41,651 nucleotides of DNA from CALMEC01 sp964393105 (GCA_964393105.1 CAYMSM010000067.1:1-41651), one strand, 5' to 3'. Counted from the stretch's first letter, positions 23,736 through 35,850 are shown. The notes: a model not told the origin generated them from the letters alone. Translations and numbers: made by a program.

Positions 23736-24299
23736 ATGGTCCGGCTGACGCGCATCTACACCCGGCAGGGCGACGGGGGCGACACGCACCTCGGCGACAT
23801 GTCGCGTGTGCGCAAGACGAACGTGCGCGTCGCAGCGTACGGGGACGTCGACGAGCTCAACAGCGTCGTCGGTGTCGCGCGGCAACACGACCTGCCCCGG
23901 GGATACGACGCGTGGCTTGCGCGTGTGCAGAACGACCTGTTCGACCTGGGAGCCGACCTCTGCGTGCCAGAGGGCGGCGAGGGCGAGCGGCTGCGGGTCA
24001 CGGCCGAGCAGGTGACGCGGCTCGAAGGGTGGTGCGACGAGGTCAACGAGACCCTGAAGCCGCTCACGAGCTTCGTGCTTCCCGGGGGCTCGCCTGCGGC
24101 CGCCGCCCTGCACCTCGGGCGCACCGTTTGCCGCCGTGCGGAGCGGTCGGTCGTCGCGCTCGGCGACACCGAGCCGATCAACGTTCATGCCGTCGAGTAC
24201 CTCAACCGGCTGTCGGACCTGCTGTTCATCCTCGCGCGTGGGGCCAACCGGGCGGCTGGCTGCGACGTGTTGTGGGTCCCGGGAGGCCCCGCCCAGTAG
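23736..24299 (+). CDS. PduO-type cob(I)alamin adenosyltransferase
   Basis: A 187-residue four-helix-bundle enzyme that transfers the adenosyl group of ATP to cob(I)alamin, forming coenzyme B12. The ATP-binding N-terminus IYTRQGDGGDTHLGDMSRVRK is exact for the family. AAYGDVDELNSVVG, FVLPGGSPAAAALHLGRTVCRRAERSV and YLNRLSDLLFILAR follow in order. Length is normal. No cobalamin riboswitch is visible and no B12 biosynthesis genes are near, so it probably serves salvage and delivery to B12 enzymes elsewhere. Confidence 0.93.
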   Translation: MVRLTRIYTRQGDGGDTHLGDMSRVRKTNVRVAAYGDVDELNSVVGVARQHDLPRGYDAWLARVQNDLFDLGADLCVPEGGEGERLRVTAEQVTRLEGWCDEVNETLKPLTSFVLPGGSPAAAALHLGRTVCRRAERSVVALGDTEPINVHAVEYLNRLSDLLFILARGANRAAGCDVLWVPGGPAQ

Positions 24300-24304
24300 T
24301 GCCG

Positions 24305-24826
24305 ATGTACGTCGCGTTCCTCAGGGCCATCAACGTCGGTGGCCGCAACGTCGGCATGGCTGAGCTACGCGGGCTGTTCACTCAGATGGGATTCGCGGGC
24401 GTCGAGAGCTTCATCGCGAGCGGCAACATCATCCTCGAGGCCGCGGCAGACCACGATGCGATGGAACTCGAGACTCGCATCGAGGCGCAGCTTCAGGTCG
24501 CGCTCGGGTACGAGGTCAGGACGTTCGTGCGCACACCTGCTGAAGTGGCCGCGATCGCCTGGCGTCGACCCTTCGGGGAACTGGAGGGATCCTTGCAGTA
24601 CGGACTGGTGGCGGCGCCACTCCGGGACGAGGCCAACGCGGCGCTGCAAGCCCTCGAGACCGACGCGGACCGACTCGCGTGCGACGGGCGCGAGATCGCA
24701 TGGCTGCGACTCGTCCCGGCGGCGTCCAAGCTCACCAACGGCCGCATCGAGCGTGCGCTGGGAGTGCCCGCGACGTTCCGCAACGCCACGACCATACGCC
24801 GCCTTGCGGCCAAGTGCGGTTCGTGA
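24305..24826 (+). CDS. DUF1697 family protein
   Basis: A 173-residue protein starting YVAFLRAINVGGRNVGMAELR, with ESFIASGNIILEA near residue 37 and SKLTNGRIERALGVPATFRNATTI near the end. These are the signatures of DUF1697, a widespread family of unknown function with a compact alpha/beta fold. GTG 24299, overlapping the previous stop, is an alternative start two codons upstream. It is the last gene of the plus-strand run and converges on the TetR gene. Confidence 0.88.
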   Translation: MYVAFLRAINVGGRNVGMAELRGLFTQMGFAGVESFIASGNIILEAAADHDAMELETRIEAQLQVALGYEVRTFVRTPAEVAAIAWRRPFGELEGSLQYGLVAAPLRDEANAALQALETDADRLACDGREIAWLRLVPAASKLTNGRIERALGVPATFRNATTIRRLAAKCGS

Positions 24827-24874
24827 GGGCTACGGCTGTACGGTGGGCGGGTCCCTTCTTTCCGATTCGAGCTG

Positions 24875-25504
24875 TCAGGCGGTCGCGCGATGCCGTGGAG
24901 CGGCGGCGGCCTGAACGAGTGCGGTGACGATCTCGACCGCTTCGGCTCGGGTGATGTGTTTGTCTGCTGCGAGCGAGCGCCAGGCGTGAAAGTCGATGGC
25001 ATGGCGGATCGCGGCGGCGAGGACGCGCCGTCGTCCGCCACGGGTGGGCCAGCCGGCCGCCAGGATCTCCACCGCTTCGGTTGTGTAGGCCTGCAGCGGC
25101 ACCAGGGTCGGGCGGACGGCGTCGACGAGCTCCGCGTCGCGCAGGACATTGCTGAACATCGGCTCGGTGCGCTCGTAGTAGGCGTAGAGCTCGTCCAGCG
25201 CCCGCGCGACCCGCCGGTGCGGGTCGCTGATCGCACGCCAGGGCTCGAGGTCGGGCCACGGGTTTGTCGTGAAGTAGTGGGCCGAGCAGGCCCCGAACAA
25301 TTCGGCGTCAGTCGGGAAGTGGCGATACACCGTGTGGCGCTGCACGCCTGCCCGCTGGGCGACCGCGCTCAGCGTCGTGCGGGCCGGCCCGACCGTCCCG
25401 TGGAGGTCGATGGCCGCCTCGGTGATCCGCTGCCGCGTCTCGGCCATCTCGTCGGCGCGCTTCTTGAGCTGGTACTTGCGCTTCGGGTTCATTTGGCTAT
25501 CCAT
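24875..25504 (-). CDS. TetR family transcriptional regulator
   Basis: About 209 residues with a typical N-terminal helix-turn-helix: ETRQRITEAAIDLHGTVGPARTTLSAVAQRAGVQRHTVYRHFPTDAELF, preceded by a basic stretch (KRKYQLKKRAD). The C-terminal ligand-binding part is helical and not assignable to an effector. The start is uncertain: ATG 25504 is used here, ATG 25492 (MNPKRKYQ) fits the family N-terminus, and an upstream ATG at 25537 is also in frame. It lies 3' of glgX on the same strand, with 109 bases between, and may control itself or a nearby gene. Confidence 0.85.
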   Translation of the reverse strand: MDSQMNPKRKYQLKKRADEMAETRQRITEAAIDLHGTVGPARTTLSAVAQRAGVQRHTVYRHFPTDAELFGACSAHYFTTNPWPDLEPWRAISDPHRRVARALDELYAYYERTEPMFSNVLRDAELVDAVRPTLVPLQAYTTEAVEILAAGWPTRGGRRRVLAAAIRHAIDFHAWRSLAADKHITRAEAVEIVTALVQAAAAPRHRATA

Positions 25505-25613
25505 CGCTGTGCGACCAATCTTGCCAGATCCCGGCATGAGCGTATAGGGGCAGTTCCATCACCAGATGTGTTCAAGGCAAAGGCGGACTCAATACTCCCG
25601 ACGACTCAAGGGC

Positions 25614-27736
<2,123 letters not shown>

Positions 27737-27740
<4 letters not shown>

Positions 27741-29914
27741 TCGCGCCCGTCCGGCGCGAGCCAAACCACGGCAAGAGGAGGGAGCGTCACATTCGCGGAG
27801 AACGCGAAGCCCTTCCAAGGCCCCGCGTCGGCGACCGTCGCGCCCAGGTTGCCGATGCCCGAGCCGCCGTACACCTCTGCGTCCGTGTTGAGCAGCTCCT
27901 GCCACATCCCGCCCTGGGGAAGTCCGATCCGGTAGGTCTCGCGTGGCACGGGCGACAGGTTCGCGATGCACACGAACGGGCGTCCGTCGTCGGCGTAGCG
28001 GCAGAACGCAAGGACGTTGGCCGCGGCGTCCTCGACGTCGACCCAGGCGAACCCCGCGGGGTCGGCGTCGCGCTCCCACAGGGCGGCCGCGCCGCGGTAG
28101 ATGTGGTTGAGGTCGCGCACGAGCCGCTGCACCCCCGCGTGGGCCGGGTCGTCCAGCAGGTGCCAGTCAAGGCTGCCGTCGTGGCTCCACTCGCCCTCCT
28201 GGGCCAGCTCGCATCCCATGAACAACAGCTTCTTGCCGGGATGGGCCCACATCCACGCGTAGAGCGCCCGCAGGTTTGCGAGCCTCTGCCACCGGTCGCC
28301 CGGCATCTTCGACAGCAGCGACCCCTTGCCGTGGACGACCTCGTCATGTGAGAGCGGTAGCAGGTACTGCTCGCTGAACGCGTACAGCAGCCCGAACGTC
28401 AGGTCGTCATGGTGGTGGGAGCGGTGGATGGGATCACGCTCGAAGTAGCGCAACGTGTCGTGCATCCAGCCCATGTTCCACTTGAGGTCGAAGCCGAGCC
28501 CACCCTGCGAGGTCGGTCGTGACACACCAGGCCACGCGGTCGACTCCTCGGCGGCAACCAGCGCCCCCGGGGTGCGGGCGTGCGTGCGCTCGTTGAGCTG
28601 TCGCAAGAACGCGATCGCATCCAGATCCTCGCGCCCGCCCAATGGGTTCGGCACCCATTCGCCAGCCGAGCGCGAGTAGTCCAGGTACAGCATCGACGCA
28701 ACCGCGTCCACGCGCAGGCCGTCGGCGTGCATGTCCTCCAGCCAGAACGATGCGCTGGCCAGCAGGAAGTTGCGCACCTCGTTGCGCCCGTAGTTGAAGA
28801 TCAGCGTCCCCCAGTCGGGGTGAGCGCCTCGACGCGGGTCGGCATGCTCGTATAGCGCGGTGCCGTCGAAGTTGGCGAGCGCATGGTCGTCGCGCGGGAA
28901 GTGCGCCGGCACCCAGTCCAGGATGACCCCGATGCCCGCTGTGTGGCACGCGTCCACCAAGACGCGGAACGCATCCGGTTCGCCGAAGCGCGCCGTCGGC
29001 GTGAAGTAGCCGGTCGACTGGTAGCCCCACGACCCGGCGAAGGGATGCTCCATCACGGGCATCAGCTCGACATGCGTAAAGCCCATGTCGGTGACGTAGG
29101 CCACCAGCTCGTCGGCGTGCTCGCGGTAGGTCAGCGAACGGTTTCCCTGCAGCGGGTTACGCCGCCACGAGCCCAGGTGCACTTCATAGATCGACACCGG
29201 CTCGCGCCACGGCTGTCGATCCTGGCGTTTCTGCATCCACGCGCCGTCCATCCAGCGGTGGGAGCTGCGGGTGACGATGGACGCGGTGCGCGGAGGCGGC
29301 TCAGAGGCGCCGGCCATCGGATCGATCTTGGCCTTGGTGGCGCCGTCAGGACCGTGGATCTCGAACTTGTACCGCGCGCCGCCGGTGATGCCGGGCACGA
29401 ACAGCTCCCAGACGCCCGCGCCGCCGAGGGAGCGCATCGGCTGCGCCTTGCCGTCCCAGCCGTTCCAATCCCCGAGGACGCTGACCGAGCGTGCCGACGG
29501 CGCCCAGACCGTGAACGCCACGCCGGCGACACCGTCGGTCTCGCGGGCCTGGGCTCCCATCACCCGCCACAGCTCCTCGTGGCGGCCCTCGGTGATCAGG
29601 TGCAGGTCGAGCTCGCCCAGTGTCGGGGCGAACGCATAGGGATCGGCTGCGCGGTGGGTCGAACCGTCGGGATAGATCGCCTCGATCTCATAGCGGCCGG
29701 GGGCATGGGTCAGGGACGCGGCGAACAGCGCGGACGCGACGTGTTCCAGGTCGACCGCGGGACCGGCGTCCGGATGCACGCGGACACGTGCCGCCAGGGG
29801 CCGCCACGCCCTCACCACCCACCCCGTGCTGGCCGGATGGACGCCCAGGACCGCGTGGGGATCATGGTGGGCGTTTTGCTCCAGGAGCTCGGCTGCGGCC
29901 CGGTCGTCGCTCAT
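27737..29914 (-). CDS. glgB: 1,4-alpha-glucan branching enzyme
   Basis: A 725-residue GH13 enzyme that makes alpha-1,6 branches. Two N-terminal beta domains (N1 about 20-110 with HDPHAVLGVHP; CBM48 about 125-220 with AFTVWAPSARSVSVLGDWNGWD) are followed by the barrel: ELMPVMEHPFAGSWGYQ, the nucleophile in DGLRVDAVASMLYLDYSR, the acid in AAEESTAWP and LPLSHDEVVHGKGSL. The length matches GlgB with both N domains. It overlaps mak at its start (ATGA) and glgX at its end (GTGA). Confidence 0.96.
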
Positions 29915-31317
29915 TCGGTCCGGTCGAGCAGCACATCGATGGCTGCCGCGGGGATCGCGACCCAGCCGGGCCGGTGGGCGATCTCGTAGCGCAGCTCGTA
30001 GACGGCCTTCTCGAGCTCGTACAATCCGAGCACCTCTTGGGTCATCGCGGACGTGGGCGGCAGAAGGCCGGTCGGCTCGACGACCTCGAAGTAACCGTCC
30101 AGCAGGGCCGCGCGGGCCGCCGGCAACCAGCCCGCGGGAACATCGACGCCGGCGTGGAGTCGCGCCGCCCCCGCGGCGTAGTCCAAGGAACGCACCAGAC
30201 CCGCGACATCGCGAAGCGGGGAGCGCTTGCGGCGACGTTCGGTGGCCGGACGAGCGGGCTCACCTTCGAAGTCGATGAGGTACCACTCGCCGTCGCCCCA
30301 CAGCGCCTGTCCCAGGTGCAGGTCGCCATGCACGCGAATCTTGCGTCCAAGGCCCGTGCTCTTGGAGACCCCACGCAGGCGATCACGGATGTCGTCGGCG
30401 CGGCCCGCGATCGGCGCCAGGGCGGGATCGTCGGGCAGGTTCGCGAACACGTCGTTGGTCAGCTCGTCGAGCGCCGCCGACATCAACGCCAGGCCTTCGG
30501 GGCTGACCTCTTCGGGCACGAACGCGGGATCGGCTCGCTCGGCGGCCAGCGTGGCGTGCAGATGCCCGGTGACGGCGCCAAGGCGTTCGAGTGCGGGCAG
30601 AAGCTCGTCGCTACGCCCATCGCGAAGCGCGGCGGCAACGAACTCCCATCCGTCCTGCGCGCCCGCCTGGTAGTGCTGCAACATCCCGAGCGTCGCGTCG
30701 AGCGGCCGGCCTCGATGCTCGAACCATCCCAGAAGCGGCGGCGTGTGCGGAAAGTCGTGTGCTGCGAGAAAGCGCAGCACCTCGACCTCGGGGTTGATTC
30801 CGGGCTCGAGTCGCCGGTAGCACTTGAGGATCATGCGATCGTCGAACACGACCGAGGTGTTGCTCTGCTCGTGGCCGATGGGTCGGGGGTGGCCGGGCAG
30901 CGGGTCGAGCCGATCCGCTCCGACTGCGCTTCGGAACTCCACGCCGGACGATTCACCGAGGGTCGTCGAGGCCCGGATATGGGCCAGGACGATCTGCAGG
31001 TCGCGCGGGTCGTCGAACGCCTCGTACAGTTCCTCGTCAACGGCCTCCCAGATCGCGGTCTCGACCGGGCCGTCGGCGGGTCGCAGCCCCACCATCAACT
31101 GGTACAGCTCGTGCGTGCCGCTGTGGAAGCCGACCTCGACCAGCGCGATCACGAGTGGCGGATCGTCGCTGATGGGTATCGACCCGACCACGACCGCGTG
31201 CGCGATGGCCTGCTGGCGCGACCCGTACCAGCGGCGATCCGAGATGAACGCGGCGAGGGCGTCTTCGTCGAGTGCGCCCAGGTCGCCGGAGGCAAGCAGC
31301 GCGCGCAGATCACTCAT
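29911..31317 (-). CDS. mak: Maltokinase
   Basis: A 468-residue aminoglycoside-phosphotransferase-like kinase that phosphorylates maltose to maltose-1-phosphate, the GlgE donor. The N-terminal cap has ISDRRWYGSR, and the ATP side VGHEQSNTS-like motif appears as IGHEQSNTSVVFDDRMILKCYRRL. The catalytic loop is VHGDLHLGQAL, with the metal Asp in LIDFEGEPARPATERRRKRSPLRD split over the next strand. ATG 31317 has GGAGG 6 bases upstream and overlaps the treS stop by 8 bases. It is separate from TreS, unlike the TreS-Mak fusions of some bacteria. Confidence 0.92.
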   Translation of the reverse strand: MSDLRALLASGDLGALDEDALAAFISDRRWYGSRQQAIAHAVVVGSIPISDDPPLVIALVEVGFHSGTHELYQLMVGLRPADGPVETAIWEAVDEELYEAFDDPRDLQIVLAHIRASTTLGESSGVEFRSAVGADRLDPLPGHPRPIGHEQSNTSVVFDDRMILKCYRRLEPGINPEVEVLRFLAAHDFPHTPPLLGWFEHRGRPLDATLGMLQHYQAGAQDGWEFVAAALRDGRSDELLPALERLGAVTGHLHATLAAERADPAFVPEEVSPEGLALMSAALDELTNDVFANLPDDPALAPIAGRADDIRDRLRGVSKSTGLGRKIRVHGDLHLGQALWGDGEWYLIDFEGEPARPATERRRKRSPLRDVAGLVRSLDYAAGAARLHAGVDVPAGWLPAARAALLDGYFEVVEPTGLLPPTSAMTQEVLGLYELEKAVYELRYEIAHRPGWVAIPAAAIDVLLDRTE

Positions 31318-32992
31318 CGCCGGCCTCCAGCGCAAACCAGAAGAAGCCCCGGGGCGCAAACGTCAACAGGTACGGCAGCTCACCGACCGCGGGGAACCGG
31401 GAGCCTCCGAACATCTCGACCGGGGTCATGCCGGCAAAGCGTGACAGGTCAAGCTCGACCGCCTGTGCCGAGCGGGCGAGGTTGTGGACGCACAAGATCG
31501 TGTCGTCAGCGTGGCGGCGCACGTGCGCGAAGATCCTCGGGTTGCTGGTGCGAAGCGCCTCGTAGCTGCCCAACCCGAACACCGGATGCGCCTTGCGCAG
31601 TGCGATGAACCGTTGGGTCCAACGCAGTAGGGACCCCGGCGAGCGAAGCTGCGCCTCGACGTTGACCGCTTGGAACCCGTGTACCGGGTCCATCAGCGGC
31701 GGCAGGTAGAGCTGGGCGAAGTCGGCGCGAGAGAAGCCGCCGTTGCGGTCGCTCGTCCAGTGCATCGGCGTGCGCACGCCGTCGCGGTCACCCAGGTAGA
31801 TGTTGTCGCCCATCCCGATCTCGTCGCCGTAGTAGAGAACCGGGCTGCCGGGCAGCGAGAACAGAATCGCGGTCAAGAGCTCGACCTCGTCGCGGCCGTT
31901 GTCGAGGAGCGGGGCGAGGCGGCGGCGGATGCCCAGGTTCAGCTTCATGCGCGGGTCGTTCGCGTACTCCGCGTACATGTAGTCGCGCTCGTCGTCGGTG
32001 ACCATCTCGAGCGTCAGCTCGTCGTGGTTTCGCAGGAAGAGGCCCCACTGGCACGAGTCGGGGATCGGCGGGGTCTGGTCGAGGACCTCGATGATTGGCG
32101 CGGCTTCCTCGCGTCGCAGCGCCATGAACATTCGCGGCATTACGGGGAAGTGGAACGCCATGTGGCACTCGTCCCCGACCCCGAAGTAATGGACGACGTC
32201 CGCCGGCCACTGGTTGGCCTCGGCCAGTAGCACCCGATCGGGGTAGCGCTCGTCCACCTCACGACGCACGCGTTTGAGGTACGCGTGGGTCTCCAACAGG
32301 TTCTCGCAGTTGGTTCCCTCGCGTTCGAACAGGTACGGCACGGCGTCCAGGCGAAATCCGTCCAACCCCAGGTCCAGCCAGAAGCGCAGGGCCTCGAGCA
32401 TGGCCTCCTGCACGTTGGGGTTGTCGTAGTTGAGATCGGGCTGATGATGGAAGAAGCGGTGCCAGTAGTAGGCGCCGGCCTCCTCGTCCCACGTCCAGTT
32501 GGACGTCTCGGTGTCGATGAAGATGAGCCGCACGTCTTCGTAGCGGTGCTTGGTGTCCGACCACACGTACCAGTCGCGCTTGGGGTTGTCCGGCGACGAG
32601 CGTGCCTCCTGAAACCACGGGTGATCGCTGGAGGTGTGGTTCATGACCAGGTCCGCGATGACCCGGATGCCGCGCTGGTGCGCCGCGTCGATGAGGGCCT
32701 TCAGGTCCTCCACGTCGCCGTAGTCGGGATGGATCCCGAAGAACTCGGCGATGTCGTAGCCGCCGTCGCGCATGGGTGAGGGGTAGATCGGAAGGAGCCA
32801 CAGGCAGTCGATCCCCAGCCACTCCAGATAGTCGAGCTTCTCGATCAGCCCGCGGATGTCGCCGTGACCGTCACCGTTGGAGTCGTGAAAGCCACGGACG
32901 TAGACCTCGTAGAAGACGGCGGTCTTGAACCAGAGCGGCTCGGATGCGAACCAGCCCGGGCGCTCACGCTCGCCTGGATTCGGGCCGCTCAA
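31310..32992 (-). CDS. treS: Trehalose synthase (maltose alpha-D-glucosyltransferase)
   Basis: A 560-residue GH13 enzyme interconverting trehalose and maltose. Early TreS signatures are WFKTAVFYEVYVRGFHDSNG and YDIAEFFGIHPDYG. The nucleophile lies in DGFRLDAVPYL, the acid in LLAEANQWP and the third carboxylate in FLRNHDELTLEM. The calcium-site and DRDGVRTPMHWTSDRNGGFS motifs follow. No maltokinase domain is attached. TTG 32992 is proposed as start: it overlaps the glgE stop (TTGA) and no ATG or GTG lies in frame before the conserved core. Confidence 0.93.
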   Translation of the reverse strand: MSGPNPGERERPGWFASEPLWFKTAVFYEVYVRGFHDSNGDGHGDIRGLIEKLDYLEWLGIDCLWLLPIYPSPMRDGGYDIAEFFGIHPDYGDVEDLKALIDAAHQRGIRVIADLVMNHTSSDHPWFQEARSSPDNPKRDWYVWSDTKHRYEDVRLIFIDTETSNWTWDEEAGAYYWHRFFHHQPDLNYDNPNVQEAMLEALRFWLDLGLDGFRLDAVPYLFEREGTNCENLLETHAYLKRVRREVDERYPDRVLLAEANQWPADVVHYFGVGDECHMAFHFPVMPRMFMALRREEAAPIIEVLDQTPPIPDSCQWGLFLRNHDELTLEMVTDDERDYMYAEYANDPRMKLNLGIRRRLAPLLDNGRDEVELLTAILFSLPGSPVLYYGDEIGMGDNIYLGDRDGVRTPMHWTSDRNGGFSRADFAQLYLPPLMDPVHGFQAVNVEAQLRSPGSLLRWTQRFIALRKAHPVFGLGSYEALRTSNPRIFAHVRRHADDTILCVHNLARSAQAVELDLSRFAGMTPVEMFGGSRFPAVGELPYLLTFAPRGFFWFALEAGDE

Positions 32993-34902
32993 CGGCGGAG
33001 CGCCATCACATGGGCCGCGCCCGGGTCCAAGGCCGCGTAGTTGCCGCCGACGCGCCAATCGTAGATCGCAGAGGTCAGCAGATCGGTGAAGGTGACGCGC
33101 TCGCTCAGCCCGGTTTCGGCTGGGAGGTGAACGAGGCCGACCTGGCGCGCTGACGGGTCCAGATTGACGACGCACACGACGGTATGCGCCCCTGTGCCTT
33201 TGGCATAGGCGATCAACTGATCGTTCTCGGTTTCGAGGAACCGCAGCGGCCGGATGCGCTGGAGCGACGGCTGCGACCTGCGGATTGCGTTGAGCCTGCC
33301 GACAAGGTCGAGCAAGGGTCCGTCCAGACGACGGCGTTTGGTCTCGTACTTCTCGGAGTCCAGGTATTCCTCGCTGCCGGCCCGGACCGGAACGCGCTCG
33401 AAGTGCTCGAAACCCGAGTAGATCCCGTAGCTCGGTCCGAGGGTCGCCGCAAGCACGAGCCGGGCGCGAAACGCCGCGGGGCCGCCGGTCTGCAGGTACT
33501 CGTGGAGGATATCCGGGGTGTTTGCAAAGAAGTTCGGGCGAAAGAAGGCGGCCACGTCGGGGCGGGCGAGCTCGGTCAAGTACTCCTGGAGCTCATTCTT
33601 ACCGGTGCGCCACGCGAAGTACGTGTACGACTGGCTGAACCCGACCTTGCCGAGTTCGTACATCACCGCGGGGCGGGTGAACGCCTCGGCCAGGAAGACG
33701 GTCTCGGGATGCTCTGCACGTACGGTCGCGATCAACCACTCCCAGAAGCCAAGCGGCTTGGTGTGCGGGTTGTCGACCCGAAAGATTCGCACGCCGTGAT
33801 CACACCAATGCAGCACGACCGCGCGGATCTCCTCCCACAACGCCCGCCAGTGCGGCGTGTCGAAGTTGACGTTGTAGATGTCCTGGTACTTCTTGGGCGG
33901 GTTCTCCGCGTACTTGAGCGTGCCGTCGGGGCGGCGGTAGAACCACTCGGGGTGTTCACGAAGCCACGGGTGGTCGGGTGAGCATTGGATTGCCAGGTCG
34001 AGCGCCAGCTCGATGTCGTGCGCGGCTGCGGCGGCGGCGAGCCGGTCAAAGTCTTCGAGCGATCCCAGGTCGGGGTGGATCGCGTCGTGACCTCCCTCGG
34101 CCGCGCCGATGGCCCAGGGGCTTCCCGGCTCGCCCGGCCTGGCGGTCAGGGTGTTGTTCTTGCCCTTACGGTGGGTCGTGCCGATGGGGTGGATCGGGGT
34201 CAGGTAGAGCACGTCGATGCCGAGCTTTGCAAACGCTGGGAGCGCGGCTTCGATCCCCGGGAACCCGCCCCACGATCGCGGGAAGAGCTCATACCACGCC
34301 CCGAACGTCGCGCGCTCACGGTCGATGTCCAGTCGGAAGACCGGGCTACGAGACCTTTCCGGGCGTTCCGGGCTCTGATCCATTGCCGCGGCAAGCTCCT
34401 CGCCGAGCGCTGCGGCCACACGTTCTGCTTGCGGGGCGTCGGATGCGATGACAGCGGCGATCGCCCGGGCTGCGGTCTTGGCGGTTCCGCGCAGGCGCCG
34501 GACTGCGGCAGCGACGTGTGCGGCGCCCTCCAGCAGCTCGCTCGTCAGGTCCCCTTGCCCCCCGTCGACGCGCCGGCGCATCTCCTCGCGCCAGGACGCG
34601 AACAGGTCCACCCAGGCTTCGACGGCGAACTCGTGGATGCCGAGCTCCTGTGGGCTCAACGTCGCGTGCCAGAGATCGGTCCCCGGGGCATCGGTCATCG
34701 GGGTCTCGACCCACCCGCCCGTGGGTCCGCGGTGGCGCACCACGGCGCGCAGGATCTCGTGTCCGTCACGCAGGATGGTTGCCGAGATCTCAGTCGTGTC
34801 GCCTGCGGTGACCTTCGGGGCGCGCGCACCCGCGTCCAGTACCGGCTGGACGTCCTGGATCACGATGCGCCCGGGACGCGACTTCGGAGCTGGCGGGATC
34901 AC
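32989..34902 (-). CDS. glgE: Alpha-1,4-glucan:maltose-1-phosphate maltosyltransferase GlgE
   Basis: A 637-residue GH13_3 enzyme that extends alpha-glucan with maltosyl units from maltose-1-phosphate. The N-terminal beta domain (about 1-100) and the helical S insertion (about 105-170) precede ATFGAWYELFPRSWGGFPG. The maltose-1-phosphate-binding LTPIHPIGTTHRKGKNNT, the nucleophile in FRVDNPHTKPLGFWEWL and the acid in VFLAEAFTRPAVMY are exact for GlgE. GTG 34902 is chosen; a longer frame upstream is not conserved-looking. The 110-base gap to lgt holds a weak TAGCCT (minus strand, 34966-34961), which may be its own -10. Confidence 0.94.
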   Translation of the reverse strand: MIPPAPKSRPGRIVIQDVQPVLDAGARAPKVTAGDTTEISATILRDGHEILRAVVRHRGPTGGWVETPMTDAPGTDLWHATLSPQELGIHEFAVEAWVDLFASWREEMRRRVDGGQGDLTSELLEGAAHVAAAVRRLRGTAKTAARAIAAVIASDAPQAERVAAALGEELAAAMDQSPERPERSRSPVFRLDIDRERATFGAWYELFPRSWGGFPGIEAALPAFAKLGIDVLYLTPIHPIGTTHRKGKNNTLTARPGEPGSPWAIGAAEGGHDAIHPDLGSLEDFDRLAAAAAAHDIELALDLAIQCSPDHPWLREHPEWFYRRPDGTLKYAENPPKKYQDIYNVNFDTPHWRALWEEIRAVVLHWCDHGVRIFRVDNPHTKPLGFWEWLIATVRAEHPETVFLAEAFTRPAVMYELGKVGFSQSYTYFAWRTGKNELQEYLTELARPDVAAFFRPNFFANTPDILHEYLQTGGPAAFRARLVLAATLGPSYGIYSGFEHFERVPVRAGSEEYLDSEKYETKRRRLDGPLLDLVGRLNAIRRSQPSLQRIRPLRFLETENDQLIAYAKGTGAHTVVCVVNLDPSARQVGLVHLPAETGLSERVTFTDLLTSAIYDWRVGGNYAALDPGAAHVMALRR

Positions 34903-35012
34903 TGCATCAGCATGCCCGATTCGCTCGGTGGGGGAGGCCGAGTCGAGCGCCCCCCGGTCGAGGCTACAAATGGAAGTCGAATCTGCTGTGGGATCACCGT
35001 GCATCCAGCCAC

Positions 35013-35753
35013 TCAGGTGGGAGCGATACGCCCACGCCGGTTTGACCGGCTCCAAACGAGTGCGGCCCCAAGGATGACGAGACCGATTGAGATGATCTGC
35101 GCCGCCGTCAAACCGGCCGCGACGGAGTCGTTGCGGCGTATGAACTCGATCAGGAATCGCTCCGTGCCGGCGAGGATGCACCACACGCCGAACAGCGCCC
35201 ACGGGCGGTCGAACCGGGCGCGCAGCCGCCACAGGATGTAGAACACGACGAGCATCGCGGTGGTCTCGTATATGGGGGTGGGGTGGACGAGCTCCGTGGT
35301 CGGAACCTCGCCTTCGGGATAGCTCATCGCCCACGGGAGCGAGCTGGCCGAGCCGTAGTCGCCGTCGCCTGACAGTTGGCAGCCGATGCGACCGATCGCA
35401 TACCCCAACGCCAGTGCCGGCCCCATGGTGTTTGCGACGACGCCGATGGGGATCTTGCGCCACGCGGTCACGAGCCACACCCCAAGCGCGCCGCCGATGA
35501 CGCCGCCGTACCAGACCAGGCCGGTGCTCGAGAACAAGCTCCCGCCGCCGTTCTGGATCAGGTAGTCGACCCGGGCACCGACGAGCCCGCCGACCCCTGC
35601 GGCGATGGCGATCTCCCATGCGAGCGCCGGGTTGCGCCCTCGGCTTGCGAGGTCGAGCGACAGGAAGTACGCGGACACGATCAGCGCGAGCGCCACCAGC
35701 AACCCGAAGCTGTGCAAGGTGAACGGTCCGATCGAGAACAGATCCGGGATCAC
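35013..35753 (-). CDS. lgt: Prolipoprotein diacylglyceryl transferase
   Basis: A 246-residue membrane enzyme that attaches diacylglycerol to the lipobox cysteine of prolipoproteins. It shows the N-terminal LFSIGPFTLHSFGLLVA segment and the Lgt signature region GRIGCQLSGDGDYG near residue 125. HPTPIYE and RFLIEFIRRND follow, with about seven hydrophobic segments throughout. The start is GTG 35753, overlapping the stop of a 22-codon ORF upstream. The substrate-binding lipoprotein ZnuA in this window would be a client. Confidence 0.95.
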   Translation of the reverse strand: MIPDLFSIGPFTLHSFGLLVALALIVSAYFLSLDLASRGRNPALAWEIAIAAGVGGLVGARVDYLIQNGGGSLFSSTGLVWYGGVIGGALGVWLVTAWRKIPIGVVANTMGPALALGYAIGRIGCQLSGDGDYGSASSLPWAMSYPEGEVPTTELVHPTPIYETTAMLVVFYILWRLRARFDRPWALFGVWCILAGTERFLIEFIRRNDSVAAGLTAAQIISIGLVILGAALVWSRSNRRGRIAPT

Positions 35754-35818
35754 GGTGCCACCCGGATCATGCGCGCGATCATGGGCGCGTCGTCCGCGCG
35801 CAGGTGAACTGGTCTCAT
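35750..35818 (-). CDS. 22-codon ORF upstream of lgt, GNAT-like N-terminus
   Basis: ATG 35818 opens MRPVHLRADDAPMIARMIRV and stops at TGA overlapping the lgt GTG. The peptide resembles the first strand and helix of GNAT acetyltransferases (IRPAxxxDAPAIARLI). It may be a gene remnant or a coupled leader peptide. A TATCGT lies 10 bases before the ATG on the minus strand. No function is claimed. Confidence 0.3.
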   Translation of the reverse strand: MRPVHLRADDAPMIARMIRVAP

Positions 35819-35844
35819 AGTCGGCCGCACGATAGCGGTGTCCC

Positions 35845-35850
35845 TATCAT
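35845..35850 (+). promoter_or_regulatory. Leaderless-type -10 of the Fur/Zur gene
   Basis: TATCAT ends 7 bases before GTG 35858. It is the right half of a partial inverted repeat GATAG-N8-CTATC (35831-35848) in the region shared with the divergent lgt side, a possible autoregulatory site. Confidence 0.5.

Noticed and set aside
29620..31608. A 662-codon plus-strand frame opposite glgB, mak and treS
   Set aside because: Same reason: it crosses three well-supported minus-strand genes and its product is low-complexity and Arg-rich.
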